Assembly (NCBI GenBank): GCA_026398545.1
Contig: JAPLSR010000212.1
Span: 1-9,692 of the forward strand
Reading direction: 5' to 3'
Source of the DNA: Candidatus Sumerlaeota bacterium
Lineage (GTDB): Bacteria > Sumerlaeota > Sumerlaeia > MWCT01
Length of the DNA stretch: 9,692 bases
Numbering within the stretch: position 1 is the first letter of the stretch; every line of letters begins with the position of its first letter. The position numbers and the translations under genes are program-made. Under the pieces are notes generated by a model. It did not search any database. It was not told where the DNA came from and worked only from the letters and a program-made list of their open reading frames with translations. Positions 1 to 5,693 of this stretch are shown in pieces.

Positions 1-37
1 ATGATATTAATTGATAAAATCAACAAATTTCTACGAT

Positions 38-70
38 AAAAAGGGGAAATAAATCTCAATTATCTCCCCT
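38..70 (-). terminator. Rho-independent terminator of first pseudopilin gene
   Basis: On the minus strand, bases 70-60 pair with 52-42 as an 11-bp stem with one G-U wobble around a 7-base loop. A run of five U (42-38) follows. The hairpin begins 20 bases after the stop of the pseudopilin at 91-699, so it should end that transcript. Bases 1-37 are AT-rich and hold nothing I recognise. Confidence 0.85.
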
Positions 71-90
71 CTATGGTTTCATAAAATTTT

Positions 91-699
91 TCATCCAAAT
101 TTCCCCGGCTGGGAATCCTTCTGGGTGCGATGGATATCGCCCACACTGATCGTTCCGTTTGTGGGATCGTAAATGATAATGGCAAAGGCAGGTAACTGGT
201 CAGGGCCCTTGATGCCTGAATTGAAGCGCCATGTATCAGGACCGGAACCGGTCAACCGCCACTCACCGTAATAATCATGGACGAAAGCGGTGGTCTTATA
301 ACGGACATCATCCCAGTTGACATAATTATAAAGCCTCCAGTGAATCTCTGTTGCCGCCCAGCCCACCGATGGCGCCTGCGTTCGGAACGGGTCAACCATG
401 GGTGCCATACTTGAGATATAAGCGAGCGGTGTTGTCAGCCAGTGCGGCTCAAGAAATTGGGGTTCAGTGGCAGGTTGGAACACAATATCAGGATCCTCCC
501 ATCCATACGGGGGATAACCGTTATGGTCAGTCCTGTAAGCTTCAAGAGCGGTGGCAAAAGTTCTCAAATCGGAGCGGGCGCGGCTGACCTTGGAGCGGAC
601 CTGCGCCTCAAGAAAGTTGGGAATGGCAATCGCCGCAAGAATGGCGATAATTGCCACAACAATCAGAAGCTCAATAAGCGTAAAACCCTTTTTCCTCAT
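91..699 (-). CDS. Type IV pilin/type II secretion-like pseudopilin (paralogue 1)
   Basis: This 202-residue protein begins with a class III prepilin leader. A short basic leader MRKKG is followed by FTLIELL and a hydrophobic helix to about residue 27, so prepilin peptidase should cut after Gly5, leaving N-methyl-Phe with Glu at mature position 5. The rest is a periplasmic/extracellular globular domain with many aromatics and a C-terminal YDPTNGT...GD motif (177-188). It should sit in the inner membrane or a pilus/pseudopilus fibre. The longer ATG at 798 is rejected: ATG 699 has a strong Shine-Dalgarno (GGAGGTGA, 714-707) at 7 bases and gives a canonical leader. It is a tandem paralogue of the gene at 839-1474, nearly identical over the first 45 residues and divergent after. 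No assembly ATPase, platform protein or peptidase lies nearby, so pilus, secretion pseudopilus and competence roles cannot be separated. Family call is secure; specific role is unknown. Confidence 0.9.
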   Translation of the reverse strand: MRKKGFTLIELLIVVAIIAILAAIAIPNFLEAQVRSKVSRARSDLRTFATALEAYRTDHNGYPPYGWEDPDIVFQPATEPQFLEPHWLTTPLAYISSMAPMVDPFRTQAPSVGWAATEIHWRLYNYVNWDDVRYKTTAFVHDYYGEWRLTGSGPDTWRFNSGIKGPDQLPAFAIIIYDPTNGTISVGDIHRTQKDSQPGKFG

Positions 700-732
700 T
701 AAATACTCACCTCCATTATAAAAAAATTGTGA

Positions 733-764
733 ATTATATAATTTTACCGGTGAGTAAAGGTCAA
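733..764 (-). promoter_or_regulatory. Candidate sigma70-type promoter for first pseudopilin
   Basis: Reading the minus strand, TTGACC (764-759) is followed after 18 bases by TATATA (740-735), or after 20 bases by TATAAT (738-733). It lies just downstream of the neighbour's terminator and about 35 bases before the start codon, which is a sensible position. Seen by eye only. Confidence 0.45.
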
Positions 765-774
765 CAACTATATT

Positions 775-810
775 GGAAAAAACAAATGGTGTCCGCAAAA
801 GCGGACACCA
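775..810 (-). terminator. Rho-independent terminator of second pseudopilin gene
   Basis: A perfect 10-bp inverted repeat (801-810 with 787-796, loop of four) reads on the minus strand as a strong GC-rich hairpin followed by TTTG and six T. It begins about 29 bases after the stop at 839. It separates the two pseudopilins into independent transcripts. Confidence 0.88.
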
Positions 811-838
811 AATTTGAAGTCATTGAGATGGTAGCCGA

Positions 839-1474
839 TTACCTTATTCCCGCTGGATCCGCCGGGCTGCGCATGACATCCCCCAAGCTTCTGGTCCCGT
901 TCGTCGGGTCATAGGGAAGAGGCAGCTGTGAATACATAGTGCCGGGATAGCTGCCAGTGTCATAAAAAGTAGGTCCATATGTCCTGTCAGGTCCGGCAGA
1001 GCTCAATTTCCAGGAGCCATACCATTGCTTCAGGAAGCCATAAGAGGCGGGGTAAGGCGGGAGGCGGATTCCGGCAGGGCCCCAGGTCATATCAACATAC
1101 CAGTAGCGATAACGACGCCAATTAGGCGGGGTCACCAACTCAGTCGTCCTGAAGGGGTCAACGAGCATGGCAGAAGAGATATAAGCCATCGGCGTTGTAA
1201 CGGTGTCGGGGACATACCAGTAAGCATCATAAGGATAATTATTAAGATTACCAGTCAACCAGCTAAACTGAGCCCCGTCGCCGGGATATTTATTCCAGTC
1301 CACCATATAGCTTTCAAGCGCCCCTGCGAGTGTCCGAATATCGGCTTTTGCCCGGCTCACCTTGGAGCGGACCTGTGCCTCAAGAAAGTTGGGAATGGCA
1401 ATTGCCGCAAGGATGGCGATGATTGCCACAACAATCAAGAGCTCAATGAGCGTAAAACCTTTCTTTCGTAACAT
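839..1474 (-). CDS. Type IV pilin/type II secretion-like pseudopilin (paralogue 2)
   Basis: This 211-residue pseudopilin has leader MLRKKG and then FTLIELL, with predicted prepilin peptidase cleavage after Gly6. One hydrophobic helix runs to about residue 28, then comes NFLEAQVRSKVSRAKADIRTLA. The globular part is rich in Tyr, Trp and Pro and ends with PYDPTNGT...GDV (187-200), the same tail motif as the neighbour. The shared landmarks (TTPxAYISS, VDPFRT, YGxWxLxxxGPD) show the two genes arose by duplication and diverged in loops. The start is supported by a GGGGGTGA ribosome site 5 bases upstream. It has its own promoter candidate and terminator. Whether this is a major fibre subunit or a minor pseudopilin cannot be decided from the window. 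Confidence 0.9.
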   Translation of the reverse strand: MLRKKGFTLIELLIVVAIIAILAAIAIPNFLEAQVRSKVSRAKADIRTLAGALESYMVDWNKYPGDGAQFSWLTGNLNNYPYDAYWYVPDTVTTPMAYISSAMLVDPFRTTELVTPPNWRRYRYWYVDMTWGPAGIRLPPYPASYGFLKQWYGSWKLSSAGPDRTYGPTFYDTGSYPGTMYSQLPLPYDPTNGTRSLGDVMRSPADPAGIR

Positions 1475-1524
1475 AATTTCACCCCCTTTTTTTCGTAATT
1501 AATTCTATACACATATTTAAACAG

Positions 1525-1553
1525 AATATTTCCCATTCACAAAAATCAGTCAA
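1525..1553 (-). promoter_or_regulatory. Candidate sigma70-type promoter for second pseudopilin
   Basis: On the minus strand, TTGACT (1553-1548) is followed after 17 bases by AATATT (1530-1525). The start codon is about 50 bases further on. The rest of the 177-base gap to birA (1475-1651) is AT-rich; I found no convincing terminator for the birA transcript in it. Confidence 0.4.
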
Positions 1554-1651
1554 CAAAATTTTTGAACTTCAAAAAATAATTCTCACCTGTTATACCAAGT
1601 TTTCAACCTTTTTTAACTCTTGGACTTCTTCCCATCTTCAGTATATGAACG

Positions 1652-2446
1652 TCAGATATAACGGCAATCAGAGCCGAGGAAGGATTCCGTCCTGCCTGTA
1701 TCAAGTCTCAGGATAAGGGCACCGTTATCTTCAAGGTCTATGACGGTTCCCTGGACTTCTCGCCTTCCGGAGCGCAGGCTCACCCTTCGCCCCAGCATGG
1801 CGGAATCCCTCTTCCAACCACGGATGATTTCCCCCCTCTCCCCTTTCTGATAAAGGAAATAATATTCCTCAAAACTCCTCATGATAGCTCCGAGGAGGGG
1901 TATGCGCGGAATATGTCTTCCCTTTACGAGGCGCAAGGAGGTGGCAGTTTCTGTTAGAGGACCGCTGAAATCTTTCGCCCGCTGGTTCACATTCAACCCC
2001 ACCCCAACGATGACACCGGTCTCCTTAGTATCGGATTTCACCATCTCTGTGAGGATGCCGCAGACCTTCTTGCCATTCAGGAGGATATCATTAGGCCATT
2101 TCACTTCCGGGGCAAGGGCAAGATGAATACGCAGGGCATTGCAAACTGCCAGGGCAGTGGTTATGGTCAGGAGATGGATTTCCAAATCGGCATGACCGGG
2201 CAGGAGAATGAATGAGAAGAGGAGTGCCTGCCCTCGAGGAGCAGTCCATGGACGCCCCTCTCTGCCGCGTCCAGTCCCCTGGAAATTTGTTGCCACAAAA
2301 ATCCCGCCACGCCCCTCCCTGCGGAAAATCTCCCCTGCGCGCGTCTGTGTTGAATCAAGGGCGGGATAATAATGCACCTCCCATCGGATGAGTTCCGTCG
2401 GCAAAACCGAAATAATTGCACTTTTTGAAAGACGGTTCAGGCTCAT
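1652..2446 (-). CDS. birA: Biotin--[acetyl-CoA-carboxylase] ligase, class I
   Basis: This 264-residue enzyme activates biotin with ATP and attaches it to the biotin carboxyl carrier protein of acetyl-CoA carboxylase or other biotin enzymes in the cytoplasm. The biotin/adenylate loop GRGREGR lies at 59-65; its Arg62 matches E. coli Arg118, although the next residue is Glu instead of the usual Arg. KWPND lies at 116-120, with Lys116 matching the catalytic Lys183. GVGLNVN is at 148-154. The substrate-entry motif reads DSTQ (31-34) where E. coli has DSTN. The last 45 residues form the small C-terminal domain. There is no N-terminal helix-turn-helix, so it should be a ligase only, not a biotin-operon repressor. 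It starts 16 bases after the RpiB-like gene's stop. The best ribosome site, AAGGAT at 2464-2459, is 12 bases away, rather far. Co-transcription is likely; a functional link to its neighbours is not evident. Confidence 0.93.
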   Translation of the reverse strand: MSLNRLSKSAIISVLPTELIRWEVHYYPALDSTQTRAGEIFRREGRGGIFVATNFQGTGRGREGRPWTAPRGQALLFSFILLPGHADLEIHLLTITTALAVCNALRIHLALAPEVKWPNDILLNGKKVCGILTEMVKSDTKETGVIVGVGLNVNQRAKDFSGPLTETATSLRLVKGRHIPRIPLLGAIMRSFEEYYFLYQKGERGEIIRGWKRDSAMLGRRVSLRSGRREVQGTVIDLEDNGALILRLDTGRTESFLGSDCRYI

Positions 2447-2462
2447 CTTATCTTAGACATCC

Positions 2463-3047
2463 TTAACGAAGATTGCGAATAGCATCAAGAACGCTCGGGG
2501 TGATTATGGTATTCTCATTCAGGACGAGCGGCTCGCGATTTTCAAAGGCGTCTTTAACATCCTGGACAGTGACGACCCGTCGTGGAAGAAGCGATGGCGG
2601 ACGCAGATGACGCTCTTTAATCTTTTGCACCTTCTCAAAACGCGTGGCATACCTGCCACCGAGGAAGTCCGTTTCAAGCCATACGCGAACAATCTCCGTG
2701 GCGAGGAGGGGACCGATGAGTTTTCCGCCGAGGCAGAGAGCATTGGTGTTGGAATGCTGGCGTGCGAGGCTGGCGCAGACGGTGTCAAAGCAGACGGCAG
2801 GAGTGACGCCGGGAAGCACCGCCGCAATGGCAGCGGAGGGATAACCGGCGCCGTCGGTCAGGATGGCGCGGTCAACACGACCTTCAGAAAGGGCAAGAGC
2901 GGCGGGATAGATGAAGTCGGGATAATCTACAGGGTCGGCGCTGTTTGTCCCGAAATCCTGCACCTCATGCCCCTTATCAGAGAGAAATTTTTTCACCACC
3001 AATTTGGTATCGAACCCCGCATGGTCACAGGCAATTGCAATTTTCAT
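2463..3047 (-). CDS. RpiB/LacA/LacB-family protein with altered active site and C-terminal extension
   Basis: This 194-residue protein has an RpiB (ribose-5-phosphate isomerase B) fold over residues 1-148. MKIAIACDHAG opens the family, DYPD is at 41-44, RQHSNTN at 96-102 and GGRYATR at 130-136, so the phosphate-binding Arg/His positions are kept. An ungapped alignment from memory with E. coli RpiB (ICGTGVGMSIAANK) gives TDGAGYPSAAIAAV at 64-77. The catalytic Cys66 is Asp65, Thr68 is Ala, and the Asn-Lys pair is Ala-Val. Ordinary isomerase activity is therefore doubtful. Residues 157-194 are an extension absent from standard ~150-residue RpiB. It resembles the 'xTxxDVxxAxxx...xxxIITPxxxDxxR' module I recall from some microcompartment-associated proteins (inference). 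The start at 3047 is preferred over the ATG at 3071 because GGAGG sits 9 bases upstream and the fold begins there. It lies between nagX-like and birA genes. No shell protein is in the window, and no function is assigned. Confidence 0.85.
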   Translation of the reverse strand: MKIAIACDHAGFDTKLVVKKFLSDKGHEVQDFGTNSADPVDYPDFIYPAALALSEGRVDRAILTDGAGYPSAAIAAVLPGVTPAVCFDTVCASLARQHSNTNALCLGGKLIGPLLATEIVRVWLETDFLGGRYATRFEKVQKIKERHLRPPSLLPRRVVTVQDVKDAFENREPLVLNENTIITPSVLDAIRNLR

Positions 3048-3066
3048 GACACCTTTCCTCCAGATT

Positions 3067-3184
3067 AACAAGATTTACATGATTTCCGCCTGTCGCCGAC
3101 GCTGCCTACTCCGCCGAAGCGGCTGCGAAGGCTGGACCATAGCTATGGCGACGGAGCGAGGCGGATTAATCCTGCAAATCCTGT
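3067..3184. repeat. MITE-like imperfect inverted repeat with GC-rich core
   Basis: Two arms of about 23-25 bases (3068-3090 and 3160-3184) are imperfect reverse complements. Both read ACA-GATTT-CA-GATT and then TCCGCC inward, with three substitutions and a two-base insertion. The AT-rich arms enclose a GC-rich core containing a perfect 12-base palindrome CCATAGCTATGG (3137-3148) and several CGCCGA/CGGCG words. It fills nearly all of the gap between the nagX-like stop (3207) and the RpiB-like start (3047). No ORF or transposase is present. It could be a non-autonomous mobile element, a REP-like dispersed repeat, or an mRNA-stabilising structure. Confidence 0.55.
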
Positions 3185-3206
3185 CTAAAAAATCTTATAG
3201 AAGTTT

Positions 3207-4304
3207 TCACACCCTCAGGAAGAATTTTTTCTTGTACATCCACAGGAGGACAAGCCACCAGAAGAAGATATAACTGAGGGTGTAAAGCCATGCGCCGGCA
3301 TAATCCCAGGCAAGATTCATCCAGAAATTCAAGAATGCCTGCAAGAGTGAGATTGGCCGACCCGAGGCTGTCCGCATGAACCACTCTTTGAAGATGTGTT
3401 CCCGCACCATGATGGAAAAGAAGTATGCCGTGATGGCGTTCATGCCGTAAATGATGAAGGGAAATGCCCACTGTTTGTAATTCAAGATATCAATCAGTAT
3501 ATAAAACAATCCCAGGACAATTGAACCCAGTCCTGCGGTAAAGATGATGTAAGAGGGGGTCCAGAGGTTTTTGGACATGGGATTATCATAATGCCAGAGG
3601 CAACCGGCGAGGGCGAAAATCAAGCCCCCAAGGAACATAATCTTCAACTTTCTGGAGGTCGATGAGTCTTTGTCCTTCAGGGCGTCGCCAAGAAATGTCC
3701 CCAGCTGGACAAGGGCGGCTGTGGGAATGATGGAAAGAATACCCGCCAGATGATACGGCGCGAGATGCCTGTTAATATATGAAATGATGTTCTTCCCCTC
3801 CTCAAAATGCCCAGCCCCGACGCCGTGCAGCGGCACAAAACGCAATAACGCCCAGTAAATAAGGAGCAGAAGGGCGGTCAGGATGCCGCGCCATTTCACC
3901 GGCAGCTCATAAATCATCACACCGCAGAAATAAGCCAGACCGATAAGTTGTAAGACATCCATCCCGACCACAATCCGCTTGCTGATGGTGCTATCAATCA
4001 TTATGCCGAAGAAGACAAGAAGAAGCATCCGCTTGAATGCCTTGACCAGATAGGGGCGAAAGCCCGGTGTCCTTGCATGAAAGGCAGCCGCGGAAAAGGG
4101 AATCGCCACACCCACAATGAATAAAAACCAGGGAAAAATCATATCACAGAATGTTACCATCTTACCCCAGGGGGCATGACGGAACTGGTCGGGAAAGGCG
4201 GCATCAGTGCCGGGATTGTTCACAATCAGCATCGAAATGATGACAAACCCCCGAAAGGCATCAAGAGACATTAGGCGTTTTTTAGCAGGCATTTCATCAG
4301 CCAT
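3207..4304 (-). CDS. NagX/HGSNAT-like membrane acyltransferase (heparan-alpha-glucosaminide N-acetyltransferase family)
   Basis: This 365-residue polytopic membrane protein has about ten hydrophobic segments. The family signature is clear at the N-terminus: RLMSLDAFRGF (10-20), then HAPWGK (43-48) and IFPWFLFIVGVAIPFS (56-71). His43 corresponds to the acetyl-accepting histidine of human HGSNAT (His269, in HASW). Near the C-terminus YGMNAITAYFFS (286-297) is the other family landmark. Human HGSNAT moves acetyl from cytosolic CoA across the membrane to glucosamine. Bacterial relatives, including NagX next to chitin genes, act on amino sugars or are uncharacterised. The start has GAGGAG 7 bases upstream. 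It is the first gene of a probable minus-strand set with the RpiB-like and birA genes, but 159 bases and a repeat element separate it from the next gene. The substrate cannot be read from this context; no glycoside hydrolase or sugar kinase is near. Confidence 0.82.
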   Translation of the reverse strand: MADEMPAKKRLMSLDAFRGFVIISMLIVNNPGTDAAFPDQFRHAPWGKMVTFCDMIFPWFLFIVGVAIPFSAAAFHARTPGFRPYLVKAFKRMLLLVFFGIMIDSTISKRIVVGMDVLQLIGLAYFCGVMIYELPVKWRGILTALLLLIYWALLRFVPLHGVGAGHFEEGKNIISYINRHLAPYHLAGILSIIPTAALVQLGTFLGDALKDKDSSTSRKLKIMFLGGLIFALAGCLWHYDNPMSKNLWTPSYIIFTAGLGSIVLGLFYILIDILNYKQWAFPFIIYGMNAITAYFFSIMVREHIFKEWFMRTASGRPISLLQAFLNFWMNLAWDYAGAWLYTLSYIFFWWLVLLWMYKKKFFLRV

Positions 4305-4350
4305 TTAATCACTCCTCACAAAAAATTAATTCGCTTCACTACAATCAAAC

Positions 4351-4356
4351 ATTATA
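4351..4356 (-). promoter_or_regulatory. Possible -10 element for the nagX-like gene
   Basis: A consensus TATAAT reads on the minus strand 46 bases before the start codon. The only -35-like hexamer, TTGTCA at 4383-4378, is 21 bases away, too far for a standard promoter. The call rests on position and the -10 alone. The 228-base divergent gap 4305-4532 is otherwise AT-rich. Confidence 0.25.
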
Positions 4357-4442
4357 TTTTTACCTTATACTGGAAGATGACAATAAAAAAGTGCAAAAAA
4401 AATCATGAAGCATTTGTTTTTGGTGAGATTTTGCTTTCTCTC

Positions 4443-4471
4443 TTGACCTGCATGGCAAACATAAATATATA
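4443..4471 (+). promoter_or_regulatory. Candidate sigma70-type promoter for the zinc-ribbon gene
   Basis: TTGACC (4443-4448) is followed after 17 bases by TATATA (4466-4471); an overlapping TATAAT lies at 4470-4475. The gene's GAGGAG ribosome site and ATG 4533 lie about 50-60 bases downstream. Confidence 0.5.
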
Positions 4472-4532
4472 TAATCGGGTTATTATATGTTTCTGATATG
4501 CAGGCAAAATATACTTTTCGAGGAGAATATTC

Positions 4533-5183
4533 ATGGTTGAGAAAATTGAATTTGTTCGTAATTTCGCCGACCACAGCACTAATAAGGGTTTCCAGTTTGA
4601 GTTTCATTGCGACAGGTGTGGCACGGGTTTTAGAACCAGATTCAAGCCGTCCGTCACTGGCGCCCTTTCTGATGTCATGGGTGCGGCGAGCTCGCTCATC
4701 GGCGGCATCTTCGGTAAGGCGGCGGATGTAAGTGCGCGGGTGCATTCGGCAGCATGGGAAAAGGCGCGTGATAATGCCTTTGTTGAGGCTATCCGCGAGA
4801 TTAAACCCGAATTCATCCAATGTCCGCGATGCTCCACCTGGGTCTGCCGCAAGAGCTGCTGGAACCTGAAGAAGGGGCTTTGCAAGGGATGCGCGCCTGA
4901 CTTGGGCGTTGAAATGGCAGCCGCACAGGCAAGCCGCTCGGTTGAGGAGGTATGGGCTCATGCCCAGATGGCTGAGGAGGATAAAAAACTGAGTGAAAAG
5001 GACTGGCGGGAAGGTATCCGAGCCACCTGTCCCAGTTGCAATGCGCCTCTTCCCGGCAACGTCAAATTCTGCCCCCAATGCGGGGAGAAAATCAAAGAGA
5101 CTGCCATTTGCGGAAAGTGCAGAGCGAAGATTGCCCCGGGCGAAAAATTTTGCCCCCAGTGCGGCAACAAAGTGTCGGAATGA
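4533..5183 (+). CDS. Multi-zinc-ribbon protein of unknown function
   Basis: This 216-residue, probably cytoplasmic protein contains several zinc-binding modules. CDRC (26-29) is separated by about 65 residues from CPRC (97-100), followed by Cys105, Cys109, Cys117 and Cys120. This suggests one or two interleaved zinc sites assembled across an insertion. Two classic zinc ribbons close the protein: C166/C169 with C180/C183, and C193/C196 with C207/C210, both ending KFCPQCG. The insertion (about 42-90) holds a Gly/Ala/Ser-rich stretch with GGIFGKAADVSARV, possibly amphipathic. Residues 122-160 look helical (GVEMAAAQASRSVEEVW). ATG 4533 is preceded by GAGGAG at 8 bases. It is transcribed alone, divergent from the nagX-like gene. 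I recognise the general pattern of bacterial 'zinc ribbon domain-containing protein' but know no function; the ribbons may bind nucleic acid or proteins. Confidence 0.85.
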   Translation: MVEKIEFVRNFADHSTNKGFQFEFHCDRCGTGFRTRFKPSVTGALSDVMGAASSLIGGIFGKAADVSARVHSAAWEKARDNAFVEAIREIKPEFIQCPRCSTWVCRKSCWNLKKGLCKGCAPDLGVEMAAAQASRSVEEVWAHAQMAEEDKKLSEKDWREGIRATCPSCNAPLPGNVKFCPQCGEKIKETAICGKCRAKIAPGEKFCPQCGNKVSE

Positions 5184-5227
5184 CTGATGCACCCCCAAAA
5201 TAATTGCATTACAGCTTAATTTTTTTC

Positions 5228-5256
5228 TTGACTTGGAATTATTCTAAATATATAAA
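5228..5256 (+). promoter_or_regulatory. Promoter of the perR-sor operon
   Basis: TTGACT (5228-5233), a 17-base spacer and TATAAA (5251-5256) form a near-consensus sigma70-type promoter 27 bases before the perR ATG. Predicted transcription would start near 5262-5265, leaving a leader of only about 20 bases. Confidence 0.65.
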
Positions 5257-5262
5257 TAGTCT
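5241..5262 (+). promoter_or_regulatory. Possible PerR/Fur-family operator overlapping the -10
   Basis: An AT-rich imperfect palindrome (CTA...TATATA...TAG core) overlaps the -10 element and predicted start site. CTAAA words recur at 5244 and 5261, 17 bases apart. It does not match the B. subtilis PerR box well. The case rests on position and on the common autoregulation of perR genes. Confidence 0.3.
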
Positions 5263-5282
5263 AAAAATTATTTTACAGAAAA

Positions 5283-5693
5283 ATGAAACAAATAAAAAAA
5301 ATTCTGGAATCTAGAAAAATCCGCCCTTCTTTACACCGGCTGATGGTGCTGGAATATATTATCAGGCGGCACAACCACCCCACACCGGAGGATATCTATA
5401 ACGACCTCCTTACCACCATACCGGCAATCTCAAGGGCAACAGTCTATAACACTCTCCACCTGCTTCAGGAAAATGGGCTTGTCTTTTCCATAACAATCCC
5501 CGGCGAGGAAACCAGGTATGACTATAAAGGCGATTCCCACGCACACTTTTACTGCATCCACTGTGGTGCCTTGAGAGATATTGATTATAAATGTTCCTGT
5601 CTCAAGAAACGCAAAATAGGACATAATCTGATAACGGAGGTGCAGGTCTGTTTCAGGGGAATTTGTGAAAACTGCCAAAAGCGGACCAAATGA
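5283..5693 (+). CDS. perR: Fur-family peroxide-responsive repressor PerR
   Basis: This 136-residue regulator has an N-terminal winged helix (about 1-75; recognition helix near ISRATVYNTLHLL, 49-61) and a C-terminal metal-binding dimerisation domain. The regulatory Fe/Mn ligands of B. subtilis PerR (His37, Asp85, His91, His93, Asp104) all have counterparts at a constant offset of five: His32, Asp80, His86, His88, Asp99. This argues for PerR over Fur or Zur, because Asp104 and His37 are PerR-type sites oxidised by peroxide. Structural zinc pairs are C91/C94 and C128/C131. Three further cysteines (104, 106, 123) are unusual. It should repress the downstream detoxification genes until peroxide oxidises it, and probably itself. 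No Shine-Dalgarno is visible before ATG 5283 (ACAGAAAA). Its TGA overlaps the hrb ATG by four bases (ATGA), implying translational coupling. Confidence 0.9.
   Translation: MKQIKKILESRKIRPSLHRLMVLEYIIRRHNHPTPEDIYNDLLTTIPAISRATVYNTLHLLQENGLVFSITIPGEETRYDYKGDSHAHFYCIHCGALRDIDYKCSCLKKRKIGHNLITEVQVCFRGICENCQKRTK

Noticed and set aside
91..798. ATG at 798 as the start of pseudopilin 1
   Set aside because: It would add 33 residues before the prepilin leader and begin upstream of both the promoter candidate and the GGAGGTGA ribosome site.
1600..1651. Terminator downstream of birA
   Set aside because: No hairpin of useful length precedes the short T/A runs on the minus strand; the end of this transcript is not resolved.
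4365..5198. Long minus-strand open frame (277 codons) opposite the zinc-ribbon gene
   Set aside because: It lies antisense to a plus-strand gene with clear zinc motifs, has no ribosome site or recognisable domain, and is best explained as a codon-bias shadow.
5184..5230. T-rich tract after the zinc-ribbon gene as a terminator
   Set aside because: There is a run of T, but I could find no stable GC-containing stem immediately before it.
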